Positions 1-15,900 of a stretch of DNA of 64,000 nucleotides are shown in pieces (position 1 is the stretch's first letter; each line of letters starts with the position of its first letter). The position numbers were made by a program, and so were the translations under genes. The notes under the pieces are model-generated. The model did not search any database. It saw nothing but the letters and a program-made list of their open reading frames with translations, and had not been told where the DNA came from. Origin of the DNA: Acanthornis magna (Eukaryota; Chordata; Aves; Passeriformes; Acanthizidae); the NCBI GenBank assembly GCA_036785705.1, contig JAWUZG010000176.1:607473-671472 (forward strand), read 5' to 3'.

Positions 1-3000
1 ATTTCACCTGCCTCCATTTGTGTGGTTTCTATAGAAGCTAAAAACAATTCAGTGGTCTGCTCAGTGCCAGTTTCTGTGTTGGTGAATGCTTTGGGGGCTT
101 GTGACTGTTCAGCTGGCCCATACAAAAGTAGCACTGAGCACTTCCACACATGGTAAACATTTTCCCCTTTGCTGGATTGTTTTAATTATGTGCCATTCTA
201 ATATCTGCCTAGCTTTCCTGTTCTGTCATGTTTAATTCTTTTTATTCTTTGTCTTCCCACTTCATCTCAGCTCTCATCTCTCTCATTTAGTGTAGAATAA
301 CCTAGACTGGGAAGTCAGGTGGCTCCCTTCTGTGGTTCTTCGTTTATCAACAGTAGTTTTACAGAGTGTTTTCTTTAGTTGTCTGGAGCCCTATGCATTC
401 CTACTATTCTCAATGACTTGTGCCTGTCTGCATACATTTGGTGGTCGGCACATTTTATCTCTTTTTAAAGCTTATAGTACTGATATTGTGTGTACATATT
501 TTGGTTATAGCTGAGACATGCACATTATTTAATGTGTCTGTGTACTCCTTACTGGTTTTTTTTCATTTTCCCTGACAAAAAAATATAATCAGACACATCA
601 AAATCCTAAGTTTTTAATTTCACTTTGGTCATTTGTTAATGTACACTCCTTCACAACTTATACCTATGTCACCTTTGTAACTACTTACTCAAAGAACCAA
701 GATTTCTCCAAATTCGTGTGTTTTTAAAAACTCAATTATGTTTTTTCACAATATATCTTAAATGCTTCTGATTTGTCTCATCCAGAAATTTTCCTTACTA
801 GAGCTTACTGAAGAAACGTAAGAAAGCTAGAAGGATGTTTTGTTACAAATTCCCAAGGTGTGTGTCAACTTTGCAACAAGCATCCACAAAAAAGTACTTC
901 CAAGCATCTCAGCTTGTAACAGTCACCTGTCCTTTCAGACAGAGTGTTAAACAGCTGACACTGCTCTTGATCTGCATGTTGTCTTCAGCTGGATTTGTAC
1001 ACTGAGACATCTAAGTACATTGCATTGGCATGGCTTATCATGCCCTACTGGCTACAGAAATTGGTGGGCCTTATCTCTTTCAGACCAATGAAGGACCTTT
1101 GTTTCTTTCAACCTTTGGCTTAAACATTAGGGACAGTAGATAATTTCTTTGCCCCTTGTACCTGGAGTATATCTTATATATACATTGATATAGCCATTAA
1201 TGTTGCTGACCGTCTGTCTTCTTCACATCTTACGATTTTATTCACCACCAGGCTTGTCCATCTAGCATAATTATTTAGAAATAATTTCAGTTTAGGAGTC
1301 CATTCATGGTACAGTCTTCATTTTAAATAGCTGCCAAGTTGGTAGCCTAACCTAAAGTTTTGACTCCATAAAGCCTAATTAAATGATTTGGAGTTTCTCA
1401 AACACGGCTTCAGATGAGGTTCCTCTAACACCACTGCTTTATTGAAGTTCTAACTGAATACTTATCTCCCAAAAAAAATCTCATATCCTGCTGTCAGTGA
1501 TCTTGCTGTTGTACAATCTCTGATGAGGATTTAAAGGTGAGCTGTCAGAAAGCATTGCCTAGCACACTCTAAGGTGTCCTTCAAGTTTGGTGTAGACTAA
1601 GCACATTAGTTTAAGACATACTACCAGGCTGAGCTGCATAGAAAGGAGAATCAGTGAGCAATGTAGCCACAGAGAAATCCTCTCTAAGTATTTATTAGTG
1701 TCAAAGCATAAGATGATCTTTGGATATTTCAAATTATTATCAATCTTCTCTATCATTAAGGGTGCTACATATAGAATAATATGACAGTTAGGGGTAGGAA
1801 GGTGCCAGAACAGTTCCTGGAAAGGTAACTTTACAGGGTAAAAAATATTAACTGCCCCTGTTTGAGTTAGGATTATGACAAGGTTTGACAGCTAATGATA
1901 CTGTTAGTTGAAAGAAGTTGGGAAATAGCAAGACAAGGTACTTTGCACATGCAGAGGTGTAATTGTAGGTTTTATTTGTCTAGAACCTACAGAAGTAAAG
2001 CTGGGTTTAGCTTAAAAAGAGGACAAAAATTATGGGAGTGACTGGTGGAAGCAAATTAAGTGGAGGTTTGAGCAACTAGAAACTGTCAAAATTGAGGGAA
2101 GACATCCTGAATATTTTGAGCTTAGTGAGTAAAGCTGGTTACTTCAGTAAATAAGGGAGAGTTAGAGTCACTAATGACTTTCCATTAGTCTTACTTTCAT
2201 GTTGCAGACTTCGGGTTTCCTTTGGGAGTAAGGAACAGAACCGACTGTGACTGCAGCCTTGCTGTGTTTGCTGTTGGTTGCAGGAATGTATGAGAAGGGA
2301 GCTGAAGTCTTGCAATGCAAGAAGCTTCCAGAGAAAAATATGCAGACATGAGTCAATGAGGACTCTGGAATTTCTGGTGTTCAGCAGGAATGAAATTAAG
2401 TGATAAACAGTCTCAGATCCTTACAACCACTTGTGTTGAAAAAATTGAGTTCCAAAAATTAAAATTGCAAAATAAAATATACTCTACTTTTAAGTCTAAT
2501 TAAATATTATTTCTTTTTTTTCCTTCAGTCACTTCATTCAACTCCAGGATTTAATTTGGGCATATTCAAATGTGCCTGATTCTGAACATTATTCTGTATT
2601 TCATTTCAAGAAGGCTGTTTCAATGTTTCAGCATTTCCCCACTCTCTTGCAAGGCAGCCTAAGTTTCTTCTTCCACACTCTCTGTTACAGTTCCACTGTC
2701 CTCCTAATTCATGTATGCTCCAGCCTTTTCCTCCAGACAAGTGCCCTTGTCATGGAATGAGAACACCCCTTCCTCCAGCTCTCCTCTCTTGCTGCATTTT
2801 GTCAAGTCTGCTCACTTTTGTGTATCTCTTTGCAGCTGAAAGGCAGAAAACACAGCACAGATATTGTTCTTTTCTGGTTCTGTAATTAAAAACTAGAGGT
2901 GACTACAGGAACCATAAACATGTCAATTATCTTTTGTTGTGCCTAATGACATAGAATTACTGTGGAGAATCGATCTTCCAAACGTTAATAATTCTGTAAT

Positions 3001-6000
3001 GAGCATGTATGCACTGTGACTATAGCACTTGAATAGTTGACAGCTTGACAAAATATGACTCATTGCCCATTTTGTTCCCTGTCACTTTACAGATACCAAA
3101 ACAGAAATCCAAGCTGGATAAAACTGATCCCAGAACAGGAGGAAATATTAAATTTCTTGACTTTGTTTAAGAAACTTAACAGTGTTAGAGGCTCAAGAGT
3201 CATTTGAATTGATTTGAGAAGAGCAGAGCACCTCTTCTAGTAGATGTCATTTACAAAGAGGAATTTCCTCTCCCTTTGCTCTTATTTGTTCTCTCCTGTG
3301 GGTTGTGTCTGAATGCTAAAAATTTTCATTACTATTAATATTTGGAAATTTGCAAACATAGAACATTTGTCAGGAACGTTCTGGCCTATAGACCCCAGCA
3401 TCCTCAAGTGAGTGGTTTATATTCCTGTCTCTTTTTTCCCAGCCACAGAAAACTTCTGTATTTATATCTTGTGTTCTACTCTACTAACTTATCTTAATTT
3501 TGTGATGTGCTGTATTGGTTAAAAAAGGATAAACTGATCAAGAAATATGTTTTAGCTGCACCTATTGCAGGAAAAAGCAATATAAATTTTCTATATCACA
3601 TTTCATTAAATCCCCAGCTAATAGTCCTTTGGTCTTGGTAACCACTCACACTCCATTTTGGAGGAGATAATATTTTCCCTCTTCCATATATGCCTCTTGT
3701 GGAATTATCAATCTGATCCTTTATGCACCTCAGAAAAACAAAGGTGTGTGAGCAGTGACATCTACCCACGCATAGCATTCTTGGGTTCCACAGTCTTCTC
3801 TGCTCTCCCAGTATCCTCTGGTGGTAAGGACCATCTACAATTTCTGAAATGATAAATAAAATGTCTAATTCTGAAGTTTTAAATCAGTTGAAAATATCAG
3901 TTTTGGGAAATGGGATTTCAAAAAGAGAGAAAGAGCTACCTATTTATTTGGATAATATAGAGATAACATTTTGGATACAATTCACTTGTTCTTGTAGCAA
4001 ATGCTCCCTTCCCTGTGTGTTTCAAATTGATATCCTTCACACTAAAGGACAAAAGATTTCAATGAGTATTTATGACAGAAGAAAGGGAAACAAGATGACT
4101 TGCCAACCTATATTTACCCCTGAGAAATATTACAGAGGCCAAATACAAATAAACAATTTCACCAAAATCTCCAGACAAACAAGCAAAAAATCATCTTCAG
4201 ACCTTTCAGAAACAGGAGCAAATGAAAAATGACAAAGCAAAAACCTCTGCTCTAAAATTAGGAACATGAAGTAACAGAGATAAACTCAAGTAGCTTAATA
4301 CATATAATGAAGGTAACAAAATAAAGGTTTTACTCAGTGTAGGTCCCTTACATTGGTTAAAAATATCTCTAATCAGTGGGGCTATTTGCAGTAGTGTTAA
4401 GTGTAGGCCTTTTGTTTTAAACAAGTGTCCAAATTTGTGCTTGAAGTTCTCAGAATTCTGCTAACTACTATATGGCTTTTTTTTTTTTTTTTAATTCCAG
4501 AAATTGTCCTTTTTCTTCCCATTGTGCATCTAGGGAAACAGTTTTTAGTTTCCTACTTTGCAAGACTCTTCTCTCATCTTTCTTTGTTTCACTTCTAATA
4601 TAATGTTTCCTCCCTGTCCCCCACACCCATGTTAAAAAAATGTGACCATGGACCACATCACTTTCATCTGCAACTGCTCTACATAGAGAGCTTTGCTACT
4701 ATTAAATGCCCAGAAAGAGGCTGCATAAACTTGGTAAGAAAGGGTCCACTTGTTTCTCAAAATTGCTACGAGGCCAAAACTCTACAGTGCAGAAGAGGCC
4801 AGAGAGTCAAAAATTCAGTAATCCTGACACTTTCTGACCCATTTCACATTAACATTGGTAGAATATTCTGCCACAAAATAATACTATGGAAGACTTATTT
4901 TGATTCAAGAACCCACAGCATCTGAGAAGCGCCAAACATAAGTAGTGAGAACAAACCAAACAGAAGTCCAGGCGTGTGCAGAGCCTGCTGGCAGGGCAGT
5001 GCATCACAGGGAGGCATCCCAGCATGCCAATCAATGTGACAGCAAGCGCTCTGATGCTCTTGGGCCATGCTAGCCACCACTGGGAGTAATTTACTAGAGG
5101 GAACTGAAGGGGAAAATGCCTCCTACACTCAATTAAGCAGAAATTTATTTAATTTTGGAATAGTGCTGGAAAGACTGGTCCTAGCCCTCTTTTCTATCCC
5201 TTACCACACATCCTGACCCTCCCTTTTGATTTCATTCTGATGGGTGGGGTTGAGGGGTTGAACAAGGGCTACATTCTGAGGAGTGCAATGTGAATGGAAG
5301 ACAGCCACAAAGAAAACACAGGATTAAAAGGACTTATTTTTGACAGCATTGTGTTCTTAAGTATTCTTATACACTATATTCAAAACACAGACGAAGTAAA
5401 CTTGCAGAAGCATTTCCTTCTCTATTGGATGTGAATATATACACAACTGTGAACAGCCTTAATTATTTCTATGTTAATATGTTATAAAGGTGTTTGTGTT
5501 TACATGTTTTCTTCACTGTATTTGAGTTTCTCAGGCAGAAATAACTGATCTTGAGAGTCATTGACATACAGTACAGAAGAAAGCATTTCAGCATTTCTCT
5601 AGTTCTTAGACAATTCTCAAATGTCTGCAAATGGACTTCTGTGCCCATAATACAGTAATGTATCCTAATTCACCATTACAGAAAAAGAAAATATTAGAAT
5701 TCTTTGTGGATTTCAAACCCACAGCTGTTCTGGTTCTCCATGCATTTTTGTGAAATATTTTAATCCTCTGAGGTGGAATTTACAAGGCTATTGAAAAAGG
5801 CTGGAAAATCTTCATCCTGTGATATGTTGTAAGACTAGAAACCATAGATATTGAGATATAATTTGGAGGCCCAAGAAAGAGCTTCCAGGGTGCCCACTCA
5901 GCCTCAAATTTAATCCAGGGGTAATTAGACTGACCAAGTGTGGCACCCTGCTCGAGGGATACTCTTACTGTGTTGAACATAACAGGGAATACTCCTTCCT

Positions 6001-6663
6001 GGATCCTAAGGACAGGCCAAATTCTTTCTCTCACACTCTTTAGCTCTGCAAGGCCACAAGGATGTAAGTTTGACTGAAGTTAACTGCAGAGTCCAAGAGT
6101 TTGGTGAGAATTAACTAGGCTGGGAAAGAAACTAAAAATGTTTTGAATGTGGGCTATTATTCTGAAATAAGTAAACTGGCCTTGAGAAATTATAGTTGAT
6201 CCTTTCATTTTCTGTCACCTTTTCTTTGATAGAGGAGCAAAATAACAAGGTACAGTTAAGAATTATCTTGATCTGACTTCCTTTTATGATATAAAAAGAG
6301 GTTATCCAGGGCATCCAATAAAGCAGTTAGCTGTTGTTAGTTATGGTGAATTTGTGTGGAAAAGTGACATTGAAAATCCATTTTTATTTTAGAGTACTCT
6401 TAATGGTTTGCTAAGTTCAGGCTAGAAATTGTAGCTTACAGTTATTAAAATCCAAATGGCAGGAAAAGCAATAACTGCAAAGTTAATTTATAATTGAAAA
6501 CTGCTATTTTGAAAAGTGATTCCTCCTTTAAGTAACTTGGTATGTTTGAAGATAAATTCCTTCGAACATTTTTGTTACTTTAAATTATTTTAGAACATTG
6601 AAAAGAAGTGAGAGTTACTGTCATTACAGCTGGTCTTGTACATATGATACTCTGCAATCTTTT
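1..6663. other. AT-rich DNA without a recognisable gene
   Basis: Only short open frames occur, the longest 127 codons at 3849-4232, in AT-rich sequence with no domain signature or supporting splice context. A slightly GC-richer patch lies at 4960-5070. I see no RNA gene or mobile element here. Confidence 0.5.
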
Positions 6664-6975
6664 CACAGAATCAGGGTTGGAGGAGACCTTAAAGATCACC
6701 TAAACCCAGCACCAACATAATCACCCCTAACCATATCCCCATCTGCCACATCCAGGTGCCTCTTGAACATTTCCAGAGATAATGACTCCACCACCTCTCT
6801 GAGTAATTTATTCCAATGCCTAATCCTTCTGTCAGTGAAAAAAATCTTCCTAATATCTAAGCTGAACCTCCCCTGATGCATCTTAAGGCCATGTCCTTTC
6901 ATCAGGTCACTTGAGATGTGGCAGAAAAGACCAACAGCCACCTCACTACAACCTCCTTTCAGGTAGCTGTGAAGA
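6664..6975 (-). mobile_element. CR1 LINE 3' fragment
   Basis: The plus strand begins CACAGAATCAGGGTTGGAGG and runs through the characteristic CR1 3' untranslated sequence in reverse, including segments equivalent to 'cctcttgaacatttccag' and 'aatcttcctaatatctaa'. The element is 5'-truncated, which is usual for CR1. Confidence 0.85.
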
Positions 6976-9900
6976 AATGCTGAAGAAATTAAAGAAGCCA
7001 GAAATGTAAAATAAACTATTACTAAAGTAAATTTAACATTATTATTATTATTATAAACTCAGGCATGTATTTAATGCAAATCTTTAAATGGTATGGTTTA
7101 AAGGGTACTATACTGTACAGTATCATCTGCTGAGTCTGCAAAGCATCCAGTGATTTAATCTGCCCCCATAATTTACAATGTTAAGATCTTTAATTTCACA
7201 GTTATGATTCTATTTTGGTTTCAGGAGTACTTAAAATGTGCAAAAAAAAAGTTAAAATATTTATTTGCATGGTTTTCAGACTTCCCACAAATTTCTTTGT
7301 CACAAGAAAGGCAAGTTACAATGGACAACAGCAAACAAAAAGTCAGGGCTGCATGTGCCATACTGCAAAAAAAATCATTTACTTGAGTAGTTGAAAGAAG
7401 CATATGGCTACTTATAAACATTGCAGCTTATTTGCAATGGAATGCATGCCATGCAAGTGTCCTCATCGTGACTGGCAAAAAAAAAAGATTTTGGTGAGGA
7501 GGGACAGTTTGCTCAGCCTAGGGTGTTGAGACCAGATACAATATAAGAGAAATAATCATCCAGTTATAAATTAAATTGCATTTGTTGCCCTCCCTAACGT
7601 TGGCACTTCACCACTATAAGTCACAGTCGTTTATAAATGATAATCTCTGTCCTGTACTGATGCCTGGATGGAGTCTGTGATCAGACACACAGCCCATCAC
7701 CCTTCTGCAGCAGCATTTAGTCCTCTTGGCAAACCTGGTTAGCTTTTTTATTGATTACTGAAATAGCAGCTGTCAATGCTTGAGAGAAATTCACTGAGGG
7801 GCTGAACTCCTGAGCTCCTTTGCATTACTGCCATAGTGTCTCACCCAGGATGGGGTGGTACAGCTGCACAAGGGACAGCCTATTAGCATCCTGTACACAA
7901 GTTCTGAACATAAAAGCAACAAATTCCTCTTCATTAATTGTAGAAGAGTTGCACTGAGAAAAACACAAAAGAGGTAGGAAACTAATGGACTAATTTATCC
8001 TCAGTGACCAGTCAGATCTGGTAGGTGGGGATCTGAGTTTAAAGTAGATCTACTGTCCTGTTTTCATTATTTCTTTTAACATAACCCTTTTGTCAGAGAA
8101 GCTAACCTGCTTAAAGTGCTTGATAAGAGCTTACAAATTAAAAAAAAAAAATCTAAAAATTTAAAAAAAGAAAAAAAGAAAAATCATTCACGAAGTTATT
8201 AAAGGAAAGAAACATATATGAAAATATAGGAGTGTTATGAGACTTTAGTGGGTTTATGTTACTTCTGTCCAAGAAAAGGTAGAAACTTAAGAAAATTCTT
8301 ACGCAATTCGCTAGTGAAGGCGGAACAGGTGAATTCTGATTCTGCGCAAACATGTGCCCTGTGCAAATCTACACTGTTTGAAAAATCTAATTGACATGCT
8401 TAATTTTTCAATTTGACTGCAAAAAGCCTGTTTTTTAAATGCATTTGTAGTATTAACTGTTGAAAATGCAGACATGGAATTACATGCATAGGCAAGGCTA
8501 AATTCTTGTTGAAATCTGACCTTTGAAATACAGAAGATGAAAGATTAATAAAATGGGGAAATATCCTGTCTTGACAGAGAAATTGAGAGCAGGTATAAAA
8601 ACAGATACAAGAAACTTCTCAAGCACAAATGAAGGCTCTTAACTTCAACACAAAAGAAGTTCAATATAAATGTTTCCACTGATCCCTAATTGCTCCCGGC
8701 TCTGTCCTAATGAGCTCATTGATACTGTTTGCTCAGGAGATCTCCCTTGCATTCTCTTGGGCTAAAATATCAGTCCAAGGACAGGGTATGTTGTGGTAGA
8801 GATCTGCATGCACGGGCCTTGTATGAGAGGCTGTGAACTCAACTGGTCACAGAAGTTAAGAGAATCATAGAATTTAGAGAGTGAAGTTGCTAGAGGGTGG
8901 TGTTTCCATCCCCTCCCCCTCTATCTCCCTCTTCCCCATCCCCCCCAATTTATTTGCTTGCCTTGGATAGAAAAGGCTCTGCTGCAGCAGATAAATGACA
9001 CATTTGGGAAAACAGACAGTAAAAAAGTGCATATTCTATTCAAGAAAACATTTGAAGTCTTTAAAGTCTCCAGCACCTTTCAGCCTACCAACATGTTTTC
9101 TATCTGATAATAACTTGTTCCAAGTTGAATTACCATGGTTGGCTGCATCCTATCACACCTTTGGATTAGAAAAGTGGATCTTAGAAGTATTTGTGCAGCA
9201 TTCTTGATTATTCACAAGCTAGCTCTTGATTGAAGTAGGCTTCAGCAAAACACCCAGTTCACACCTGAGTGTAGAAAAAGCTTTGAACCATGCCTCAGGA
9301 AACTGACCTTCACAGATTATTATGACCTTCAAACTGTTGCTACATCACTGAAGTGAGTTTTTTGCAGAATGCGATGATAAACCTGTGGATTACTGGGTGA
9401 TACTATGTCAACACCTTTGAAAAGCACTTATCACAGAGTCATACCTGAAGAAATTATTTAAAAAACTAATTCAGAGCAACAACAGCAAAAAAATTTCTTC
9501 ATTGTGTATCAGTTTTCGCTGCCAGCATACATGCTTCTATATATAGGAATATTAATAAAACAATAAAAAGGAGTCATGCTTTATATTTATGGAGAGTTAC
9601 AGGAAAGTGTTTGCAAAAATAAACTTTATTACTACTATCTGCATATTATTACTGTTACTGTTGTTATTGGTAGCAGTATCAACGAAGTAGTCCTTAAAGA
9701 CAAGATTTAGGAAAAAAACACTGTTCTATTGGGAAATGTACAGCTATAGAATAGAAAAAAAAATTATCAGTCCTTCCTTCTTAATAAAGTACCTAATTAA
9801 TGCTTAAGGATATTTCAGTAACTGTGGCATGACTTGTTGAAGAATCATAGCCAATGTTTAAAATGGAGTTTCAGGAAAGTTTGTTGAAATTATTAGAATT

Positions 9901-12900
9901 GTCACAACAGAGAGAAGGAGACAATAGTCTTGGTGTATGGGCTATTGTTGCAGTAAAGTACCCAGAGCTGACTCAGATCTGAATAGACAGTTAAGCAAGT
10001 TTTAATCAATAAATTAAGGTATGTAAAATTTTTAATAAATACACAGGAGTTAGTGGTCAATTTGCTACTGAGTTTTTGTGAAAACCTAACTAAATGCATC
10101 TCAAATGTTACATGCATACAAATAATGACACCAGCTCATGGGTGTCTGGTGTCAGGTCAGGGAGCTCTCAGCTTTGAGAGGTAGTCCTGAGAGGTGTCCC
10201 TGCCTGAGTGAAGATCACCAGGGCACAGCCAGGTGCTGCAGAGGGACAGCTCAATGGACCGTGATGGCTGCAAATATTTATAGTCTAAAGTGACAGTCAG
10301 CAGCTGTAGTGAGATTTTCTGCTGTGTTCATGCAGTTCTGGCCAGTAATCAGCACAGCCTCCAGCCAAAGCAGCCTTTGGGGAGTCGGTGCTGAGTTCTC
10401 ACTGACATCCACCCACGATGGGATTAAGTTAGGTTAGTCCTACCTGCTGAACATCAGTTTGCGCCAAAGTCCAGTTTGTTCAAACAGGAGGAACACATCC
10501 ATCACAGCTGAGTTTTGCCAATTTTCATCATTCAGGATGTTCTCTCTTTAAACCTGCAGAAGTTTTTAAACATGAAAATTCTAAGCATCAGAATTATACA
10601 AATAAAGCTGCAGCTGTTATATTTGAAATCACTAAGGTACAATGACATTCTCATTAAAAAGACTCTGTACACTTATTCTTCATTTTTAAAGACCCCTATC
10701 TATTCAGCTGAAGATATATTCAAAAAGCGAAAGAACAAAACAAGATAATTAAATTATTTGTGGATTACTTGCATTGTTTAGCATCAATGAGCTAAAATCC
10801 ACATTCCTTCTCTCAGTATTAAAACAAAAAAACCCCTTTATTTCTTAAAATAATTATTTCTTAAAAATTTTCTGGCACTTAAATCACTGGTAGAAAAAGA
10901 ATTCACTTTTTAAAAAATTGGTTTTATATATTCTGATGGAAATTTCTTAACAAGCTGTGAATTTTTAAAAAATAATCATATTTATTCTTTGCAAATTCTG
11001 AACCAAATGTACTGATAATAATTGAAGGAGAAATTTGTATTATGTCATAACCTATACTCATGCCTCCAGGTTTACATAGGAACTGGCATATTTTATAATC
11101 TCATTTCTTGACAATAATTGGAGTGAAAACAAGGGCTACAGTGACTCATGGGTCATCCTTAAGAAGTCTGGTAGCATTGAATGTAGAGAGAGATCGCTGA
11201 AGTCATTGACAATTTAAGAAATATCTTCAGCTGCACGGTGAACAAGGCCAGAGCTCCTCACTGATTCTGAAAGAACATATAGATCTCTATACGTTAAAAT
11301 ATAAGACCCAGTTCTTTCCTCAGTTTAACTTTAGATGTGTGATCTATAGTTATACTGAGGAAATAAAATCCTATTTTTAGAAATATGTTTTAGGATATGA
11401 AATAGTTGTATCATCTCATAATGAATTTTTATTTCAGTTCACTATCCATTAAGACTATTTATATATGAAAATGGCAAATGTGACTATACGTAAACTGAAA
11501 ATGGTGATCATTCTCGTAATTTTTCAGAAATGCCTAGGTTTATTCACCAACTGTTCCCAATTTGAATAAAACATTATATTAAACAATCAGAATTAAAATA
11601 CTATATTTTCTAAGTAATATCTGCAGTCTAAAATTTTTCTAAAGTGACCAGACCTTAAGGTGCCAAGGTTTTGTAAATCAAATTCTTAAACACTGCATAT
11701 TTCAGTAACTGAAAGCATTCTAAAGGCTCCTGGAATTACTCCACTATTTCTACTGATTTGGCACTGCTCATTAGAAAATCCAATTTAATCAAGAGTATCT
11801 GGCTTTCAGTAATCAGAAAGTTAATGTTGCATTGATTGAAGAGTTAAGACATGATGCTCTGTTTCTTTTTTACAGTTTTAATTTCTTTCTTGGGTTTACT
11901 TTCTACATATTATAGGTGATTTACCAGTATTTACACTGAATGATGTCAATGTATTTCTTTTTAGTATGCTAGATAAATTCTGAAATTATTTATCTTGCGG
12001 CTTTTTCTGATTTGTACAATATTCTTCTATTTTTTCAGCTTCCCTTACATTATTCTTTTTCTTGGCTTGCTTAGGATATTCTTATTCCACTAAGTAATAT
12101 AAATTTCACTACTTTTAAACCCACCTCTTTTGATCTTCTTCAGAGGCTATTCCTTCTCTACCATGTGACACGTTAAGAGAAAGCTTTTTCTATATATTTT
12201 CTTAGTGCAATCAATCCACATTCTAAAAAAACACCTGTTGTATGTTTATAATTGCCATTTACTTGTAGGTATGCAAAGTTTTTAATCTACTACTAATGTA
12301 GTATGCTAAAAGTAAATGGTGTCCTAAATGTAATTTTGTCTTTTCAACATCTGTTTCCTTAATTTGTCCTGTTGAATAATTTACTAAGTGCTTAATCAGC
12401 GGTTTGACTGAAAAGTGTAAAGTCTTTTTCACACTGATAAGTTGGATGCCCAGTTGTTTTTGTCTGGAATTAAAAGTAGGTTTTTTTCATATAACATGCA
12501 CTGCAGAATATTGCTACTTCATACATTTGTGAATTTTGAAATAAAATAGGTGAAGTCTTATACATTTTTATGTTGTTTTTAGATAAGAAAATAACCATGA
12601 TATAAAACTTAAAGATAGAGCTACAACACTTAAATGCCTCTGGTATCAGTCATATTTTTCATGTGAATTTACAGATTTCATCGCAAGGCAAAAAAAAAAA
12701 AGTACAACAGACACCCAAATCTTATTTCTACTCTTGTTAAATCAATAAATGGCTATACATCCTCTGTTCTATCTTTACAGCATCTTGTTTTCCATAGTTA
12801 CTGAGATGTCATATTAATTTTGTTCTTTGACATTTGCTGAAAAACATATTTAAAAGATTGTATTTTACTACTATTTATTTGGACCCAAATGTGCGTAAAT

Positions 12901-15900
12901 GTATTGGGAGACGATTAAGAATATATGACAGTATTTAAAGTAAATGAACACCTCTTATTAGAGAATTATGTATAAGCACACAGAATTTTTAAATTATGCA
13001 GAATGGAAAAACAGAATTCATCATTTGGATAACCTTGAGTTCTTTTAATTGCTTTAATACCTATTCTTCAAACCTGTATAAACCACAGTCTTTTTTAATT
13101 TACATATCTACTCCACTCTCTCTGTACTGGAAGTACATAAATACATAACTATATGTATTAATTTCTGCTTCTCTTGTTGTGTTTCACAGAGATATTTTTT
13201 CATATTTATATTTACACCCATTCCAAACTCTTAAGTTGTACTGCTGCTTCTCCTGCCAAACTACAGGAAACATGAGTTTGCTCATTGACACTGGTGTTAA
13301 ATCCATACTCTCATAATTCATTAGCCAAAGGCTATATTTATCCAAAAAGACTGAAAATTGTTGCTTGAGCCACGCTATCTCTAATTGTCTATACCAGCAT
13401 TTCACACAGTTCTCCTTTTCTCAGTGGCATCAAATCAGTGCAAACAGGAACAGCGCTCTCTTTGCTTCTTAAACTCTCATGGTTTACAGCATATCAGTTT
13501 GTGCCCTGATAGGTCAAAAATTGAAGAGACAAAGAAGTAAGCCAAGAGGATAGGAAGCACCAATGTGTTCTAATAGCTTGTGCAAGCTATCAATTTTGTA
13601 GCTTCTATGATTCATTATTCTTTTTCAAATACTGTCAATTTATCTATCCTGAGACTTTTTACAACCGCTTCATTCCCCTCCTCTCTCAAATGTAACCACA
13701 GGTACACCAAGAGGGGTTCTGCTCTCTGCCTTTTAAAGCTTAGGGTGTGAAGTTTAAATTGAACAAGTATTATCTATCTCTCCAAGTGGACTAAGTCGGG
13801 TTCTACTGACTGTGATGTCAAGAATTAATCAGTCTTTATATTCGATGCTTCACAAGCTATATAGAGAGAACCATCTGAACTTCCACTACAGACAACTTTC
13901 CAGTTCAGAACCATAAATTATCATATAATTTTAATAATTTGAGACTTTAAGGAATCCTGAATTGAGTGTATCACATTACTTTTGAGGAACAATCATAGAG
14001 TCTGGAATACACATTCTTACTATTTATTTAGCCTAATGCTTAAACAACTTATCAGTGGTTCAGAGATCCAGCAATCAAACTGATGTCCATTTATTCGATC
14101 CCGGAGTATGCAGGCAGCTAATGTAATCATCTTAACCAACCATCTTCAATTTAGCCTTACTGCCTTAGCTGAGTTCTTCCTAAATCTTTCCACAGAGCTT
14201 TTACCCTTGTAGTTATGTCCTAAGATTTTCTGTTTTGTAAGGGACAGTATCCTCACACTTATGGTAGGGATTTCTGTATTGTGTATGAGTGTCACAGTTT
14301 TAGCGTATCACCCTAACAGCTCAGACTCAAATGAGGCACATTATGTTGTTTACTTCTCAAGAAAACTATATACAAGTAAACTTGTCTGTATTAAATAAGT
14401 ACTTGAACACTTTGAGCAATTTGTCTTTATTATATGAAATTCAAGACCAAAAATAAATTGTATTCCAAATCATCCTTCTCTCCAAATGTTCCATATTATC
14501 ATTTGGTTCCCCTGATATCTGCTGTCCCAGCAGCCTTTGGCATGCAAAAGACAGGATCACTGGGAGTGCAGAAACACGAGAAGAGAAAGGACTGTCCATA
14601 GCACCAGAGGCAGTGCCCTGATGTTAACACCATGCTCTAGCACAATGCACAATTTTTGATTTGGAAACCAGTCCCCGGGTAAGTGGAAAGCGTATATCCA
14701 ACTGGCACATGGGAAACATCTAGAGGGACAAGAGCTAAGTCCATCAGTTGGCAGCAAGAGCGGCACAAGCTTCCTGAGGTACTAGAATCCTTTTTGAATA
14801 GGAAGCATGAGAGGAGACAGCAAATGAGGGAACCTTTTGGCCTGGTACACACTAGACATGAAAAGTAAACCGTGATGCAAACACACCACTGGCTTTGAGA
14901 ACTAGCTCAAGGGAGCTCAATACTCCTGCCAGTGCAGCTGCTTGAGATGCAGCAATAGCTTCTGGTCTGCCAAATCACCTGTCTAAATGCTATGGATAAA
15001 TGAAGTTGTCAGGCCGTATTCCCCTTTCAGCATAACTAGCCTTTCTCTGGGCAATGTAAGGACATCTCTGCAACAAGACAGGTTTAACCCTGTTAAAAAT
15101 TAAGCAGAGAGATAATTTAAAAAAAAAAAACATAAGCTGTACACTTGTATACTTACAGATTTATTTCTAACAGCTTCAGACACAAATGGTTGTAAAATTG
15201 TGCCTATCAAGGAGCAGGTAAAAAAAAGGCACTAACTTTTTTTATCTTACATTTTGACTAGTAAGAGCAGCTGCCCACCAATGAAAATACTGTGTGCCAG
15301 GCTTATCTGCTTGTACTTCAAAGAGAGTAATATTTCAGTGGTTAAGATTTAAGACTCTCATCATTCCTTTTCTTGTAATTATTCAAATGATGACATACAT
15401 CCTGAATGTGGACGCAAGTCATGTTCCTTCTAGTGACAGGACATGCATTGCTCTGATTTTGTGGTCTCCTCAGCACCTCCCACTGCTATATGCAATATAT
15501 GACACCCCCTCATACATATAACAAGCTTCAATGATCAATGGTATAAAGAACCCTTTGGTACAATCTAAAATTCTTCTCTTGTTTAAGGACAGAGCTAATC
15601 TCTTTTTCTCTTTAGGAAAGTAAGACTAACTGTAGTTATCTGTTTCTGCAAGCTTTTTCTCTCTAAAGCTTGTTACTGTACTAATATTTGCAAGTGTAAC
15701 TGCTACGTGGAGCATTATTTTTAACCACTGTGGTTTTTTAACCATAAATTCTTGTGTTTTACTGATATATTTGTTATCCTCCTCACAACGAGTAAGCGAG
15801 ATTTCAGATCTCCCATCTTTTACTGGATGAACAGGTCATTTAAGTGCACTGTATGACCTCAGGTTACAGAAGGTTCAGGTTCTATTTCGTATGGTTTTAT

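Noticed and set aside
3849..4232. 127-codon plus-strand open frame
   Set aside because: AT-rich, no motif, no splice or promoter context, and length attainable by chance in 64 kb.
10135..10460. GC-richer patch as a solo LTR
   Set aside because: A TATTTATAG word is present but no matching termini, polyadenylation signal or target duplication could be found.
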